Shown piece by piece: positions 53,365 through 62,298 of a DNA stretch of 64,000 bases. Origin of the DNA: Vallitalea pronyensis. GTDB lineage: Bacteria > Bacillota > Clostridia > Lachnospirales > Vallitaleaceae. The stretch lies in assembly GCF_018141445.1 (NCBI RefSeq), contig NZ_CP058649.1, positions 2,127,001 to 2,191,000 of the forward strand. The letters run 5' to 3'. Under the pieces are notes generated by a model, which saw nothing but the letters and a program-made list of their open reading frames with translations, was not told the DNA's origin and made no database searches. Made by a program: the position numbers and the translations under genes. How positions within the stretch are numbered: the first letter of the stretch is position 1; each line of letters opens with the position of its first letter.

Positions 53365-53383
53365 GATAATGATAATTGTTATC
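53365..53383. promoter_or_regulatory. Fur box 2 (17/19)
   Basis: GATAATGATAATTGTTATC, 17 of 19 consensus positions, lies 25 bp before the flavodoxin start. TTTACA at 53352-53357 may be part of the promoter it covers. Confidence 0.82.
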
Positions 53384-53407
53384 ATTTAATCCGTAAGGAG
53401 GGATTTC

Positions 53408-53914
53408 ATGAACATACTATTTGTTTATTCATCGTTAAGCGGCAATACAAAAAAGTTGGCGTATGCATTGAAGGAACTGTGTCAACGACCTTCGCGCATT
53501 GTGTCCATTGAAGCATATCAAGATACAGAAGCCGATGTGTATGTATTATGCTCTTGGATAGATCGAGCAAAACCGGATGAAAAGTCATTGGCATATGTTA
53601 ATAAGTTTCAGCATAAAAAGGTATATCTTCTTGCAACACTTGGTGCAAATCCAAATTCAGAACATGGCGATACATGTCGCCAGCACATGAAGGACATCTA
53701 TAATAAAAGTGACATTTTGGGTATTGATTTGGTTCAGGGAGGTGTCAGCTATAAGGTGATTCATATGTTTAAACAATTACCATCTGATCATCCCCACGCC
53801 ATCAATGAAGAGAAGTTACAATACTATGCATCCATAAAAGATAGACCTAATGAAAGTGATATCCATACGGCATACAACAAACTAAAAAACAAGTTAGAGA
53901 CGGTGACATCATGA
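53408..53914 (+). CDS. Flavodoxin-like protein, first gene of the nitrogenase-like operon
   Basis: Protein of 168 residues beginning [21 protein letters not shown], the FMN phosphate-binding loop of flavodoxins, followed by [13 protein letters not shown] and [17 protein letters not shown]. It is the flavodoxin-fold class found beside redox operons. It should bind FMN and feed electrons to the NifH-like protein encoded next, whose ATG overlaps its stop codon. A Fur box lies directly upstream, so it is made under iron limitation, when ferredoxin would be replaced. Ribosome site AAGGAGGGATTTC. Confidence 0.83.
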   Translation: MNILFVYSSLSGNTKKLAYALKELCQRPSRIVSIEAYQDTEADVYVLCSWIDRAKPDEKSLAYVNKFQHKKVYLLATLGANPNSEHGDTCRQHMKDIYNKSDILGIDLVQGGVSYKVIHMFKQLPSDHPHAINEEKLQYYASIKDRPNESDIHTAYNKLKNKLETVTS

Positions 53915-54660
53915 GGAAAATAGCAATTTATGGAAAAGGTGGTATTGGTAAATCAACCACCGTATCCAATCTATCAAGAGCCCTTGCGGCAAAAGGTAAG
54001 ACAGTTATGCAGATTGGTTGTGACCCCAAAGCCGATTCCACCAAGAATCTTGTAGGTGGACAGCCGATTCCGACCATTCTAAAAACCTTAAAAGAAAAAA
54101 AGAAGAATGTCCAATTAGAAGATATTATTGTTGAGGGTGATGGCGGTGTACTATGCTTGGAAGCAGGTGGACCAACGCCAGGTATTGGCTGCGCTGGTCG
54201 AGGTATTATATCCGCATTTGAGACCCTAGAGACATTGCATGCTTATGACACCTATCAACCCGATATTGTCATCTATGATGTATTAGGTGATGTGGTTTGT
54301 GGTGGTTTTGCCATGCCCCTTCGTAATGGGTATTCCGATGAAGTCTATATTGTAACCAGTGGCGAGATGATGAGTATGTATGCAGCCAGTAATATTGCTG
54401 GGGCTGTCCGACAATTCGCCAACAGAGATTATGCTTCTTTAGGAGGCTTGATACTCAACGCTAAGAACATTGAGAATGAGGAACATTTGGTACATAAGTT
54501 AAGTCAAGAAATAGGTACAGGTGTAATTCAACATATACCAAGAAATCCAGTCGTGCAGAAGGCTGAGCATCAAGGGAAAACGGTAGTAGAAGCTTATCCA
54601 GAAGATGAGATGACATATGTATACATGACATTAGCAGATAAAATTCTAAAGGAGGATTAA
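53911..54660 (+). CDS. NifH/BchL-family iron protein (nitrogenase-like reductase component)
   Basis: ATP-dependent electron donor of 249 residues, shorter than true NifH (about 270-290). The P-loop is [11 protein letters not shown] (8-16). The two Cys that bridge the [4Fe-4S] cluster between subunits are present in GIGCAGRGI (Cys 94) and [10 protein letters not shown] (Cys 130). Switch regions are GCDPKAD and YDVLGDV. The C-terminal extension of NifH is absent. It should reduce the NifD/NifK-like pair encoded at 57522-60132. It overlaps the flavodoxin gene by 4 bases. No nifB, nifE/N or nifV is nearby, which argues against N2 fixation. Confidence 0.9.
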   Translation: MRKIAIYGKGGIGKSTTVSNLSRALAAKGKTVMQIGCDPKADSTKNLVGGQPIPTILKTLKEKKKNVQLEDIIVEGDGGVLCLEAGGPTPGIGCAGRGIISAFETLETLHAYDTYQPDIVIYDVLGDVVCGGFAMPLRNGYSDEVYIVTSGEMMSMYAASNIAGAVRQFANRDYASLGGLILNAKNIENEEHLVHKLSQEIGTGVIQHIPRNPVVQKAEHQGKTVVEAYPEDEMTYVYMTLADKILKED

Positions 54661-54664
54661 ACCC

Positions 54665-55750
54665 ATGAAGTTAAAAGGTTTATTAAGTGTACTATGCATC
54701 ATGATACTCATAACAACAGGTTGTTCTGTAAAAAATAAAGAAGACGTCTCAGGGGATCATACACCATCTTCTAAGGTTAATGAAAATGCAGAGGATACGA
54801 AAGAAGCCATGGACCGTACAGAAAATGACAAACCTGAAAAGCCTTCCGAAACAGAAGATGATCAACCAGATGAAGAAAACAAACATCCAGAAGGCCGGGC
54901 AAAAGAAGAGGATGATCATTCAGGTGCATCTAAGAAAATGCCAGAAGCATTGACATTTGATACAATTCCTGAAAGAACAGCTGTTGGTACAGTGGGTTTA
55001 ACCGAGCTATTTGACGCCCTTAATATTGACTTAGTAGGTGTACCATCTTCAAGGTCCTATTCTGTGCCTAAGCGTTATGCAGATTTACCAACCATTGGTA
55101 TGAGCATGCAGCCAGATATGGAGATTCTTAAAAGCCTTGATGTAGATATGTTTATAACGGATGCAAGCTTGCAAAGTGGTTTGGAAAAGAGTCTTGCTGA
55201 CAAAAAAATTAAGGCTGCCTTTGTAGCTGCCAGTGGTTATGATGATATTATGTTCTCCATTACCTCCATTGGTAACGCTTTTGGAAAGATGGAAGAAGCA
55301 GCAGAACTCATTAAAAAAATGCAAAGTAAAGAATTGAAAGTGATGGAAAAAATAAAAGACAAAGAGAAGAAAAAAGTCATGATTATCTTTGGTACCCCAG
55401 AGAGTTTTATGTTAGCTACAGATGGTGCTTACATTGGTGATTTAGCTCATCGTCTTGGACTAGAAAATGTAACAGATACCTTAGAAGGGAAGAGTCCTTT
55501 TTTACCATTTAGTATTGAGAACGTGGTATCCATGGACCCCGATGTCATTTTACGTTTTACCCACGCAGATCCAGAAACAAGTCGGAAAATGTTTGAAAAA
55601 GAGTTTTCAGAAAATCCAGTGTGGAACGCTCTAAGTGCGGTTAAACAGGAACAGGTATATGACCTTGACCCTCATTATTTTGGGGTTGTAGCCAATATAC
55701 GTTGTGCAGAGGCGCTTAGTCAATTAGCTGATATGATCTATGGTGAATAA
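54665..55750 (+). CDS. Lipoprotein substrate-binding component of a metal-chelate ABC importer
   Basis: Binding protein of 361 residues. The lipoprotein signal ends at a lipobox ITTGC (Cys 20), followed by a Glu/Asp/Lys/Pro-rich linker of about 75 residues. The periplasmic-binding-protein fold of the siderophore/B12/heme (FecB/BtuF) type reads PERTAVGTVGLTELFDAL, PTIGMSMQPDMEILKSLDVDMFI and VVSMDPDVILRF. It captures a metal chelate, corrinoid or tetrapyrrole outside the cell. The strong ribosome site AAAGGAGG overlaps the end of the nifH-like gene, so it is translated from the same mRNA. The ligand is not known. Confidence 0.88.
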   Translation: MKLKGLLSVLCIMILITTGCSVKNKEDVSGDHTPSSKVNENAEDTKEAMDRTENDKPEKPSETEDDQPDEENKHPEGRAKEEDDHSGASKKMPEALTFDTIPERTAVGTVGLTELFDALNIDLVGVPSSRSYSVPKRYADLPTIGMSMQPDMEILKSLDVDMFITDASLQSGLEKSLADKKIKAAFVAASGYDDIMFSITSIGNAFGKMEEAAELIKKMQSKELKVMEKIKDKEKKKVMIIFGTPESFMLATDGAYIGDLAHRLGLENVTDTLEGKSPFLPFSIENVVSMDPDVILRFTHADPETSRKMFEKEFSENPVWNALSAVKQEQVYDLDPHYFGVVANIRCAEALSQLADMIYGE

Positions 55751-55753
55751 GCC

Positions 55754-56740
55754 ATGGCAAAAAAATGGTTATCCGTAAAGCTTATCATCATAGCAATAGG
55801 ACTAATTCTGGCTATTTTGCTAGGTATTTGTCTTGGAAGTGTACCTATTAGCCTAAGTGAGATCATGGAAAGCTTAACCACAAGTGAATACACGGTGAAA
55901 AAAGCCATTATCTTAGATATTCGGCTACCTCGTGTATGGATGGCAGTTCTGGTTGGCGCTAATCTCTCGGCTAGTGGAGCGCTTTTGCAAGCAGTGATGC
56001 GAAACCCCCTAGCTGACCCAGGGATAACAGGCGTATCAGCTGGAGCAAGTTTAGTAGCCATTATTATTCTGTTATTGTTTCCAACGTATGTTGTGCTTGT
56101 ACCAATCGGTGCTTTTATAGGTGGCATGATAGCTTGTGGCATTGTCTACATACTCGCTTGGAAAAATGGGCAAATAGAGCCTATTCGTATTGTCTTAGCT
56201 GGTGTGGCAGTTAATGCTATATTAGGAGGTGCCACAGGTCTATTGTCCCTTCTTAATTCCGATAAGATACAAGGGGTTATGTTATGGACCAATGGTTCTT
56301 TAGCTAAAGTATCTTGGCCAGATATAAAGATTATGACCATCTATACAATCATAGGCATCTTACTAGCACTTGTATGCATACGTATTGCAAATGTGTTGCA
56401 GCTGGGGGATGATGTGGCCAAGAATCTTGGCTACAATGTGAATCGTACAAGGATATTTATATCGGTAGTTGCTGTTTTTTTAGCGGGCATTAGTGTGGCT
56501 TTTGTGGGTATTATAGGCTTTGTAGGACTGGTTGTACCCCATATTGTTCGTTTGCTTTTTGGTTCGGATTACAAATGGTTACTGCCTGTCAGCATGCTGA
56601 TGGGTGGAGCTGTATTGGTTGCAGCGGATACGCTGGCAAGAATGATAGCAGCGCCTATTGAATTGCCTGTGGGGACCATGATGGCCATGTTAGGCGGTCC
56701 ATTCTTTTTATATCTGTTAAGAAGGGGGAATAGAAGATGA
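55754..56740 (+). CDS. FecCD-type ABC permease
   Basis: Integral membrane protein of 328 residues with about ten helices. FecCD/BtuC motifs are LDIRLPRVWMAVLVGANLSASGALLQ, NPLADPGITGVSAGAS, FVGLVVPHIVRLLFG (the ATPase-coupling loop), and ELPVGTMMAMLGGPFFLYLLRR. A single permease implies a homodimeric channel. It lies between the binding protein and the ATPase with near-zero spacing, so the three form one importer inside the nitrogenase-like operon. Confidence 0.93.
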   Translation: MAKKWLSVKLIIIAIGLILAILLGICLGSVPISLSEIMESLTTSEYTVKKAIILDIRLPRVWMAVLVGANLSASGALLQAVMRNPLADPGITGVSAGASLVAIIILLLFPTYVVLVPIGAFIGGMIACGIVYILAWKNGQIEPIRIVLAGVAVNAILGGATGLLSLLNSDKIQGVMLWTNGSLAKVSWPDIKIMTIYTIIGILLALVCIRIANVLQLGDDVAKNLGYNVNRTRIFISVVAVFLAGISVAFVGIIGFVGLVVPHIVRLLFGSDYKWLLPVSMLMGGAVLVAADTLARMIAAPIELPVGTMMAMLGGPFFLYLLRRGNRR

Positions 56741-57528
56741 TTAGGCTTCAAAACATTGTATTTTCCTATAATGAGAAACCATTTATAGATGAGCTAAGTC
56801 TCCATATAAAAAAAGGTGAGATACTGTCCATCGTTGGTCCAAATGGATCTGGTAAGTCCACCATACTGAAAAACATCACCAGAAAACTGGATTATGCTAA
56901 AGGGGCTATCTATATTGAACAAGAAAACATTCGAGGATTGTCCCCTAAAAAAATAGCCAAAAAGATGGCTTCTCTAAGTCAGCATCAAGGTTCCACCGTT
57001 GATTTTACTGTTCGACAGTTAATCCACTATGGGCGTATGCCTCATAAAAAATGGTATGAACCTTTGGGGGATGATGACCAACAACAAATTAACTGGGCAA
57101 TGGATAAAACAGGGGTCGTACAACTAGCAGACCAGCCGGTTATGACGTTATCTGGAGGTGAAAGACAACGGGTATGGATAGCCATGACTTTAGCACAAAA
57201 CCCTAAGGTTCTATTGTTAGATGAGCCCACTACGTATCTGGATATTTGTCATCAACTGGAAATATTGGATCTTATTCATGAGTTAAACAAAGAACTGAAT
57301 ATGACGGTTATTATGGTGCTTCATGACTTGAATCAAGCCTGCCAATATTCTCACCGAGTATGTGTCATGAAAGAAGGCCGGATTGAGTGTCTTGGAAAGC
57401 CCCAAGAAATATTCTGTTCAAAACTCATAAGAGATGTTTACCGCGTAGAAGCCGTTGTCAGTCATGAAGAAGGAAAAGTCCATATACGCCCCATGAAAGT
57501 ATTTAAAGGAGGTAAAATAACATGTTAA
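56737..57528 (+). CDS. FecE-type ABC transporter ATPase
   Basis: ATPase of 263 residues that drives the chelate importer. Walker A VGPNGSGKSTIL, Q-loop LSQHQGS, signature LSGGERQRVWIAM, Walker B VLLLDEPTTYLD and the switch His in VLHDLNQA are all present. Overlaps with both neighbours (the permease by 4 bases, the NifD-like gene by 7) show tight co-translation and a shared function for transport and reduction. Confidence 0.95.
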   Translation: MIRLQNIVFSYNEKPFIDELSLHIKKGEILSIVGPNGSGKSTILKNITRKLDYAKGAIYIEQENIRGLSPKKIAKKMASLSQHQGSTVDFTVRQLIHYGRMPHKKWYEPLGDDDQQQINWAMDKTGVVQLADQPVMTLSGGERQRVWIAMTLAQNPKVLLLDEPTTYLDICHQLEILDLIHELNKELNMTVIMVLHDLNQACQYSHRVCVMKEGRIECLGKPQEIFCSKLIRDVYRVEAVVSHEEGKVHIRPMKVFKGGKITC

Positions 57529-58988
57529 AAGAGGACTATCGTTTGTCCAACATTCAAGAAGATAAAGATGTCAAAAGTCTGAGTAAAGCTCAGTTTCCTG
57601 GACCTCACTGTCCTTTGTTCGGCGCCATTATGACAGCTTCCTATATAGAAGACCTTACGTTATTAATTATTGGTACAGAAGAATGTACCTATTATGGAAA
57701 AGATTTTGCCATGACCCGCCAAAATGGAAAAGACCAGGTGTATGCTGCTGTTTTAGAGCAACACGATATTACCTTTGGCTGTGAATCAGATCTTAGAGAA
57801 ATGATCCTTAAGATTGACCGTGAAGATAGACCCAAAGCACTGATGGTCATCACCACTTGTGTGGTGGAATTGGTGGGTGAAGATGTAGCAAGTATACTGC
57901 ATAGTCTTCGGGAAGAAGTAGATACCAAGTTGCTGATTGTTCATACAGAGCATTTCAAGTGTAATAGTCATATTGACGGCATGGAAAAAACGTTAGCCCA
58001 ATTGGCATACTTAATGGAAACAAAAAGGAAGAAAGAAAAAGCTGTTAATATCCTTGGCTTTAAATATGAGGGTGTCGAGCAGACGGAACTTTATGTATTA
58101 TTAGAAGATGAAGGTATTGATGTAGCCATGACAATACCAACCAAAGTAACCATTGAAAGCATAGCAGAAGCAACTTCAAGTGCGCTGAATATTGTGGTGG
58201 ATGCAACAGCTCTTCCTTTAGCAAAAGCTATGGAACAGCAATTCCAAATACCTTATGTGGATTTTGGCATGGGATTGGACCTGGATCGTATTGCTAATTG
58301 TTATAAGGAAATAAGCGATTATCTGGGTATAGCCTTACATAAAAAGATTGAAGAAAAATACAATGAGGTAGCCGACCGTATGGAGAAAGTAGAAAATGGG
58401 CTTCAAGGTAAGACATTTATTTATGGGAACACGCCTTTTGACTGCTTTGCCTTTAGTGAATTTCTAATGGAACTGGGGATGGAACCCCTTATTATTCAGT
58501 GTCGTGAATTACTGCCATCCCATGGTGAAGTCATGATGCGCATGCTTAATCGTCATGTCAATCCTTATATCCTACGCATGGCTAATGTTGCACCGCTTAG
58601 AAGGATATATGGAACACTCAAACCAGATTATTACTTTGGCCATGAAAGTCCCATGGAGCTTAGTAAACATCATATTACTCAAATTGTTACTGATACGTGT
58701 GCTAAAAAAATCGGATTCGAGAAAGTCATGGCCGTTATAGATGCTATACAAGAAGAGCAAGGTATATTTAGCCTGATGGGTGAACATAAAAAAAATAACA
58801 GTGATGAGCAAGTTAGAAACAAAATTAAACATATGACCAACATGCCTGAATCCATGAAAAAAATGCTTCTGAATATGAAAAGCATACCTGATGCGATGCA
58901 AGAAGCGCTGCTTACATTAGATGACAATGCGCCTATGGAAAGTATGATGCAAGGACATGGTGCGCATATGATGATGAGGAGGTCTTAA
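57522..58988 (+). CDS. NifD-like nitrogenase-superfamily catalytic subunit
   Basis: Protein of 488 residues of the oxidoreductase/nitrogenase component 1 family. Three Cys fall at the spacing of P-cluster/NB-cluster ligands: GPHCPLFG (Cys 30), GTEECTYYG (Cys 55) and TTCVVELVGED (Cys 113). The region of the FeMo-cofactor Cys reads VDFGMGLDLDRI with no Cys. The C-terminus (about 420-488) is a Met-rich tail, with many Met and His in the last 15 residues (SMMQGHGAHMMMRRS), and may bind metal. It pairs with the following NifK-like gene. By architecture it resembles protochlorophyllide- and Ni-sirohydrochlorin-reductases rather than nitrogenase. Substrate unknown. Confidence 0.85.
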   Translation: MLKEDYRLSNIQEDKDVKSLSKAQFPGPHCPLFGAIMTASYIEDLTLLIIGTEECTYYGKDFAMTRQNGKDQVYAAVLEQHDITFGCESDLREMILKIDREDRPKALMVITTCVVELVGEDVASILHSLREEVDTKLLIVHTEHFKCNSHIDGMEKTLAQLAYLMETKRKKEKAVNILGFKYEGVEQTELYVLLEDEGIDVAMTIPTKVTIESIAEATSSALNIVVDATALPLAKAMEQQFQIPYVDFGMGLDLDRIANCYKEISDYLGIALHKKIEEKYNEVADRMEKVENGLQGKTFIYGNTPFDCFAFSEFLMELGMEPLIIQCRELLPSHGEVMMRMLNRHVNPYILRMANVAPLRRIYGTLKPDYYFGHESPMELSKHHITQIVTDTCAKKIGFEKVMAVIDAIQEEQGIFSLMGEHKKNNSDEQVRNKIKHMTNMPESMKKMLLNMKSIPDAMQEALLTLDDNAPMESMMQGHGAHMMMRRS

Positions 58989-58989
58989 C

Positions 58990-60132
58990 ATGAAATTATA
59001 TAAAAATTATCCCATTGCATCAGATCGTATGGGTATGTTATGGGCACTAAATGGTATTCATGATGCTTGCATTATTGAATTTGGTCCAGCCGGAACCACA
59101 CATTTTTCTATTGAAGGGTTAATGCAGTTTGGGGCCACCGTCCACGCTAAGACATTTACCACACATATGGATGAACATGACGTGACTTTTGGCAACGAAG
59201 AACGACTAGTGGATGCCATCTTAGAGGTTGATAAAGTGGAGAAACCAGCTTACATTTTTGTATTAGGGTCCTCCATAACATCCATCATTGGAATTGACCT
59301 TGAAGGTGTTAGGCTACAAGTACAGGATGACATTGATAGTCAAATTATTCTTCTTCCAGACTGTGATTTTCAAAGGAATTTCCGTCAGGGGATAGAAGAA
59401 GTTAATACAATCTTGGTCAGAGAAATAGCACTTAAAAATTCTACTCAGGACAAACAACCTGTATTTAATTTACTTGGACTAGGTATACATGATTATAACC
59501 ATCGTAGTGATTATTATGAAATTAAACGGCTAATGTGGGAATATTTTTCATTGGATATAGGCACAACGTTTACATTGGATACATCCATTGAGGCAATTGC
59601 ACAGGCTTCAAAAGCTATGATTAACTTGGTTGTTAACAAAGAAGGATTAGAAGCAGCTAAGATCCTAGAAGTGGTTTATAAGCAACCTTATGTGGATATG
59701 CGTCCCTATGGAGTGGCCAATACCAGGCACTGGCTTGCCTGTATTGGGGAACAATTAAATCGTGCTGTACCTGATGATATATGTCAAGAAGAATTAAAAG
59801 AGATTGCTTACAAAGAAAACATGTTAAAACGACGCATTAAGCAATTGGAGCATGCTGATATCTATGTCAATCAGGATACCATGGATACCAGCGCCTTAGA
59901 AGCGTACTTATCCAGTTTAGGGTTTCAATTAACAGATAATAAGGACAATGCCTGCCTAGTATGGACCAATGGTATTGAAGCCCTTACCAGTAAAAAAGCC
60001 ATACAGATATCACATCCAAGCTTCCATCAAGAAAGGCAATACCCCTATACACCAATGATGGGTATACGAGGTACCCATTATCTGCTGCAAGAAATAGGCA
60101 ATACATTGACAAAAGCGCTGCTGCAAGACTAA
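58990..60132 (+). CDS. NifK-like nitrogenase-superfamily subunit
   Basis: Protein of 380 residues, partner of the preceding subunit and starting 1 base after its stop. The N-terminal segment ALNGIHDACIIEFGPAGTTHF keeps one candidate cluster ligand (Cys 27). Where NifK has its third P-cluster Cys this protein reads VLGSSITSIIGID, with Ser instead. Three Cys from the D-like subunit plus one from this subunit would hold one [4Fe-4S] cluster, as in dark-operative reductases. The length is much shorter than true NifK (over 500). Sequence beyond residue 150 is divergent. The function follows from pairing and family. Confidence 0.8.
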   Translation: MKLYKNYPIASDRMGMLWALNGIHDACIIEFGPAGTTHFSIEGLMQFGATVHAKTFTTHMDEHDVTFGNEERLVDAILEVDKVEKPAYIFVLGSSITSIIGIDLEGVRLQVQDDIDSQIILLPDCDFQRNFRQGIEEVNTILVREIALKNSTQDKQPVFNLLGLGIHDYNHRSDYYEIKRLMWEYFSLDIGTTFTLDTSIEAIAQASKAMINLVVNKEGLEAAKILEVVYKQPYVDMRPYGVANTRHWLACIGEQLNRAVPDDICQEELKEIAYKENMLKRRIKQLEHADIYVNQDTMDTSALEAYLSSLGFQLTDNKDNACLVWTNGIEALTSKKAIQISHPSFHQERQYPYTPMMGIRGTHYLLQEIGNTLTKALLQD

Positions 60133-60222
60133 GGCATTATGCAAATATTTGGAAGCATGCTACATAACATAAAAAGGTAATTATGTGAAACCTTTGTATT
60201 AAAAAGAAGGAGGATGTGCAAT

Positions 60223-61617
60223 ATGGGTACAACCATTGATAAGAACAAACAAAAAGAGATGATTTTAAAAGATAATTTATGGCTGGTAATGTTTAAATTA
60301 TCCTGGCCGGCAGTCGTCGCCATGGTTTTATATGGTTTAAATACGGTTTTTGATGCTATTTTTGTAGGTCAGTTTGTAGGGGAAGATGCCCTAGCTGGGG
60401 TTTCTCTAGCTTATCCATTATCCCAACTAACATTGGGAATAGGGTCTCTCATTGGCGTAGGAGCAGGTTCAGCACTTAGCATTGCTTTAGGAGCAGAAGA
60501 CCATCCTACACAAAAACGTATACTTGGTAATGCCAACTATCTATCCATTGTAACAGGTGTAATCTTTATGATTATTGGACTTATTTTTGCAGTACCGTTA
60601 GTAAGAATTATGGGCGGTAGTGGTGAGATCTTAACATTGGGCGCTAATTATTTTAGAGTGACCGTGTACGGGGCTATTTTCTGGATTGCTGGATTAGCAA
60701 CGAACATGATTGTAAGGTCAGAAGGAAAGATGAAATCAGCAGCAGTGATGATGGGGATTGGTCTTGTTGTTAATATCATTGCAAACTATATCCTTATTGG
60801 TGTTTTAGGCCTTGGGGTAGAGGGAGCAGCTTGGGGAACGAATCTTGGTATGTTGGTTTATACCTTATCATCCCTTATGTATTTTGTTAAAGGGAAAGCT
60901 ACCTTTGAAGCCAATCCTTTTTCCATCCGTCGTGATAAAAAAATCGTTAAAGCCATGATGTCAATGGGAATGCCTTCTTTGATTATGACAGTAATGGGTT
61001 TAATTCAGGCCATTGTGGTGTTAAATGCCATTAGTCATGTAGGTACCACATTTGATTTAGCCTTTTATGGTGTTGTATTCCGGATATTCACCTTTTTGTT
61101 AACACCTATTTTTGGTTTAATGCGGGCTCTTCAACCTGTTATTGGCATTAATTACGGTGGACAGAGAAATGATAGGGTCATTAAGAGTTTTAAAATATTT
61201 GCTATAACCAGTGGGCTGATTATGCTTCCGTTTTGGGCGGTCATTATGGTGACACCTCAGCTTGCACTTAACCTGATGATGCCTGGGAAAGTATTTGACA
61301 CAAGTCATCTGATGAATTTCAGGATATTTATGGCTTTATTACCCATTATGCCCATGTTTTTTATGTCCATGACTTTCTTCCCAGCCATAAATAAAGCTAA
61401 ACCTGCATCTGTCATTGGTATTGCTAGGCAGGTCATATTCTATGTACCTGTCATGATGATATTGCCCAGGTTATTTGGTATCCAGTGGGTATATATTGGC
61501 ACATTTTCCATTGATTTTATACTAACCATCGGCATTATCATTCTCATTAGTAAGGAGTTTAATCGATTACGAGGAAATACGGCTCCCCTCAAACCCAATT
61601 TTGAACATGCAGGTTAG
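60223..61617 (+). CDS. MATE-family efflux transporter
   Basis: Membrane protein of 464 residues with 12 predicted helices in two halves. Signatures are LSWPAVVAMVLYGLNTVFDAIFVG and GVGAGSALSIALGAED in the first half, and GLMRALQPVIGINYGGQRNDRVIKSFK in the second. It is an Na+ or H+ antiporter exporting small, often cationic or aromatic compounds. ATG at 60223 is chosen because AAGGAGG lies 9 bases upstream. An ATG at 60214 overlaps the ribosome site. It follows the NifK-like gene by 90 bp without a terminator, so it may export the product or spent ligand of the operon. Confidence 0.92.
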   Translation: MGTTIDKNKQKEMILKDNLWLVMFKLSWPAVVAMVLYGLNTVFDAIFVGQFVGEDALAGVSLAYPLSQLTLGIGSLIGVGAGSALSIALGAEDHPTQKRILGNANYLSIVTGVIFMIIGLIFAVPLVRIMGGSGEILTLGANYFRVTVYGAIFWIAGLATNMIVRSEGKMKSAAVMMGIGLVVNIIANYILIGVLGLGVEGAAWGTNLGMLVYTLSSLMYFVKGKATFEANPFSIRRDKKIVKAMMSMGMPSLIMTVMGLIQAIVVLNAISHVGTTFDLAFYGVVFRIFTFLLTPIFGLMRALQPVIGINYGGQRNDRVIKSFKIFAITSGLIMLPFWAVIMVTPQLALNLMMPGKVFDTSHLMNFRIFMALLPIMPMFFMSMTFFPAINKAKPASVIGIARQVIFYVPVMMILPRLFGIQWVYIGTFSIDFILTIGIIILISKEFNRLRGNTAPLKPNFEHAG

Positions 61618-61685
61618 TTTAGAAATTAGTGGATGAATAATGCAGATACCTCTTTACAATAAAGAACCAATAAGGTATAATAAAT

Positions 61686-61704
61686 AATAATGATAATCAT
61701 TATC
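61686..61704. promoter_or_regulatory. Fur box 3 (18/19)
   Basis: AATAATGATAATCATTATC matches the Fur consensus at 18 of 19 positions. It lies 40 bp before the flavodoxin ribosome site. Confidence 0.88.
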
Positions 61705-61743
61705 AAATAAAACTTATGAAGTCATTTATATAGGAGGTACAAG

Positions 61744-62172
61744 ATGAGTAAAATGGTTGTGATTTATTGGAGTGGAACAGGTAATACGGAAGTGATGGCA
61801 AATGCAGTTGCAGATGGTGGTAAAGCTGCTGGTGTAGATGTAGCAGTTATTCCTGTTGATGATGCATCCAAGGAACATGTGGTTGAAGCTGATTTTATTG
61901 CTTTAGGTTGCCCTTCCATGGGAGCGGAAGTTCTAGAAGAGGATAGTATGGAACCTTTTGTAGAATCTTTATCAGGTCTTGATTGGGATAACAAAAAGCT
62001 GGTATTATTTGGTTCTTTTGATTGGGGTGACGGTGATTGGATGCGCTATTGGGAAGAGCGTATGAAAGGGTACGGTGCGACTCTGGTTCAAGATGGTCTT
62101 ATTGTGCATCTCGAACCAAATGATGATGACATAAATAGTTGTAAAGATTTGGGTAATGCTTTGGTTGAATAG
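61744..62172 (+). CDS. Flavodoxin, clostridial short-chain type
   Basis: FMN electron carrier of 142 residues: VVIYWSGTGNTEVMANAVADG is the phosphate loop. FIALGCPSMGAEVLEEDSMEPF and FGSFDWGDGDWM give the flavin-stacking loops. Strongly acidic. The ribosome site is AGGAGGTACAAG. A near-perfect Fur box upstream shows induction under iron shortage, where flavodoxin replaces ferredoxin. A DUF3793 gene follows. Confidence 0.95.
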   Translation: MSKMVVIYWSGTGNTEVMANAVADGGKAAGVDVAVIPVDDASKEHVVEADFIALGCPSMGAEVLEEDSMEPFVESLSGLDWDNKKLVLFGSFDWGDGDWMRYWEERMKGYGATLVQDGLIVHLEPNDDDINSCKDLGNALVE

Positions 62173-62298
62173 GTAATCATGAATGAGGTCAATGCTTATA
62201 GGTTGCTATGCATGCGGAAAGGGTTTGGATAACATGTCTGTTCATTTAATGAAGCAATTTATAAAGGAAAAGAGAAGTTAAATGATGAACAATACTTT

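Noticed and set aside
53408..60132. Nitrogen fixation (nif) operon
   Set aside because: Only H-, D- and K-like genes occur. The D/K pair is short and lacks the FeMo-co Cys, and no nifB/E/N/V is present. Linkage is to a chelate importer and Fur boxes.
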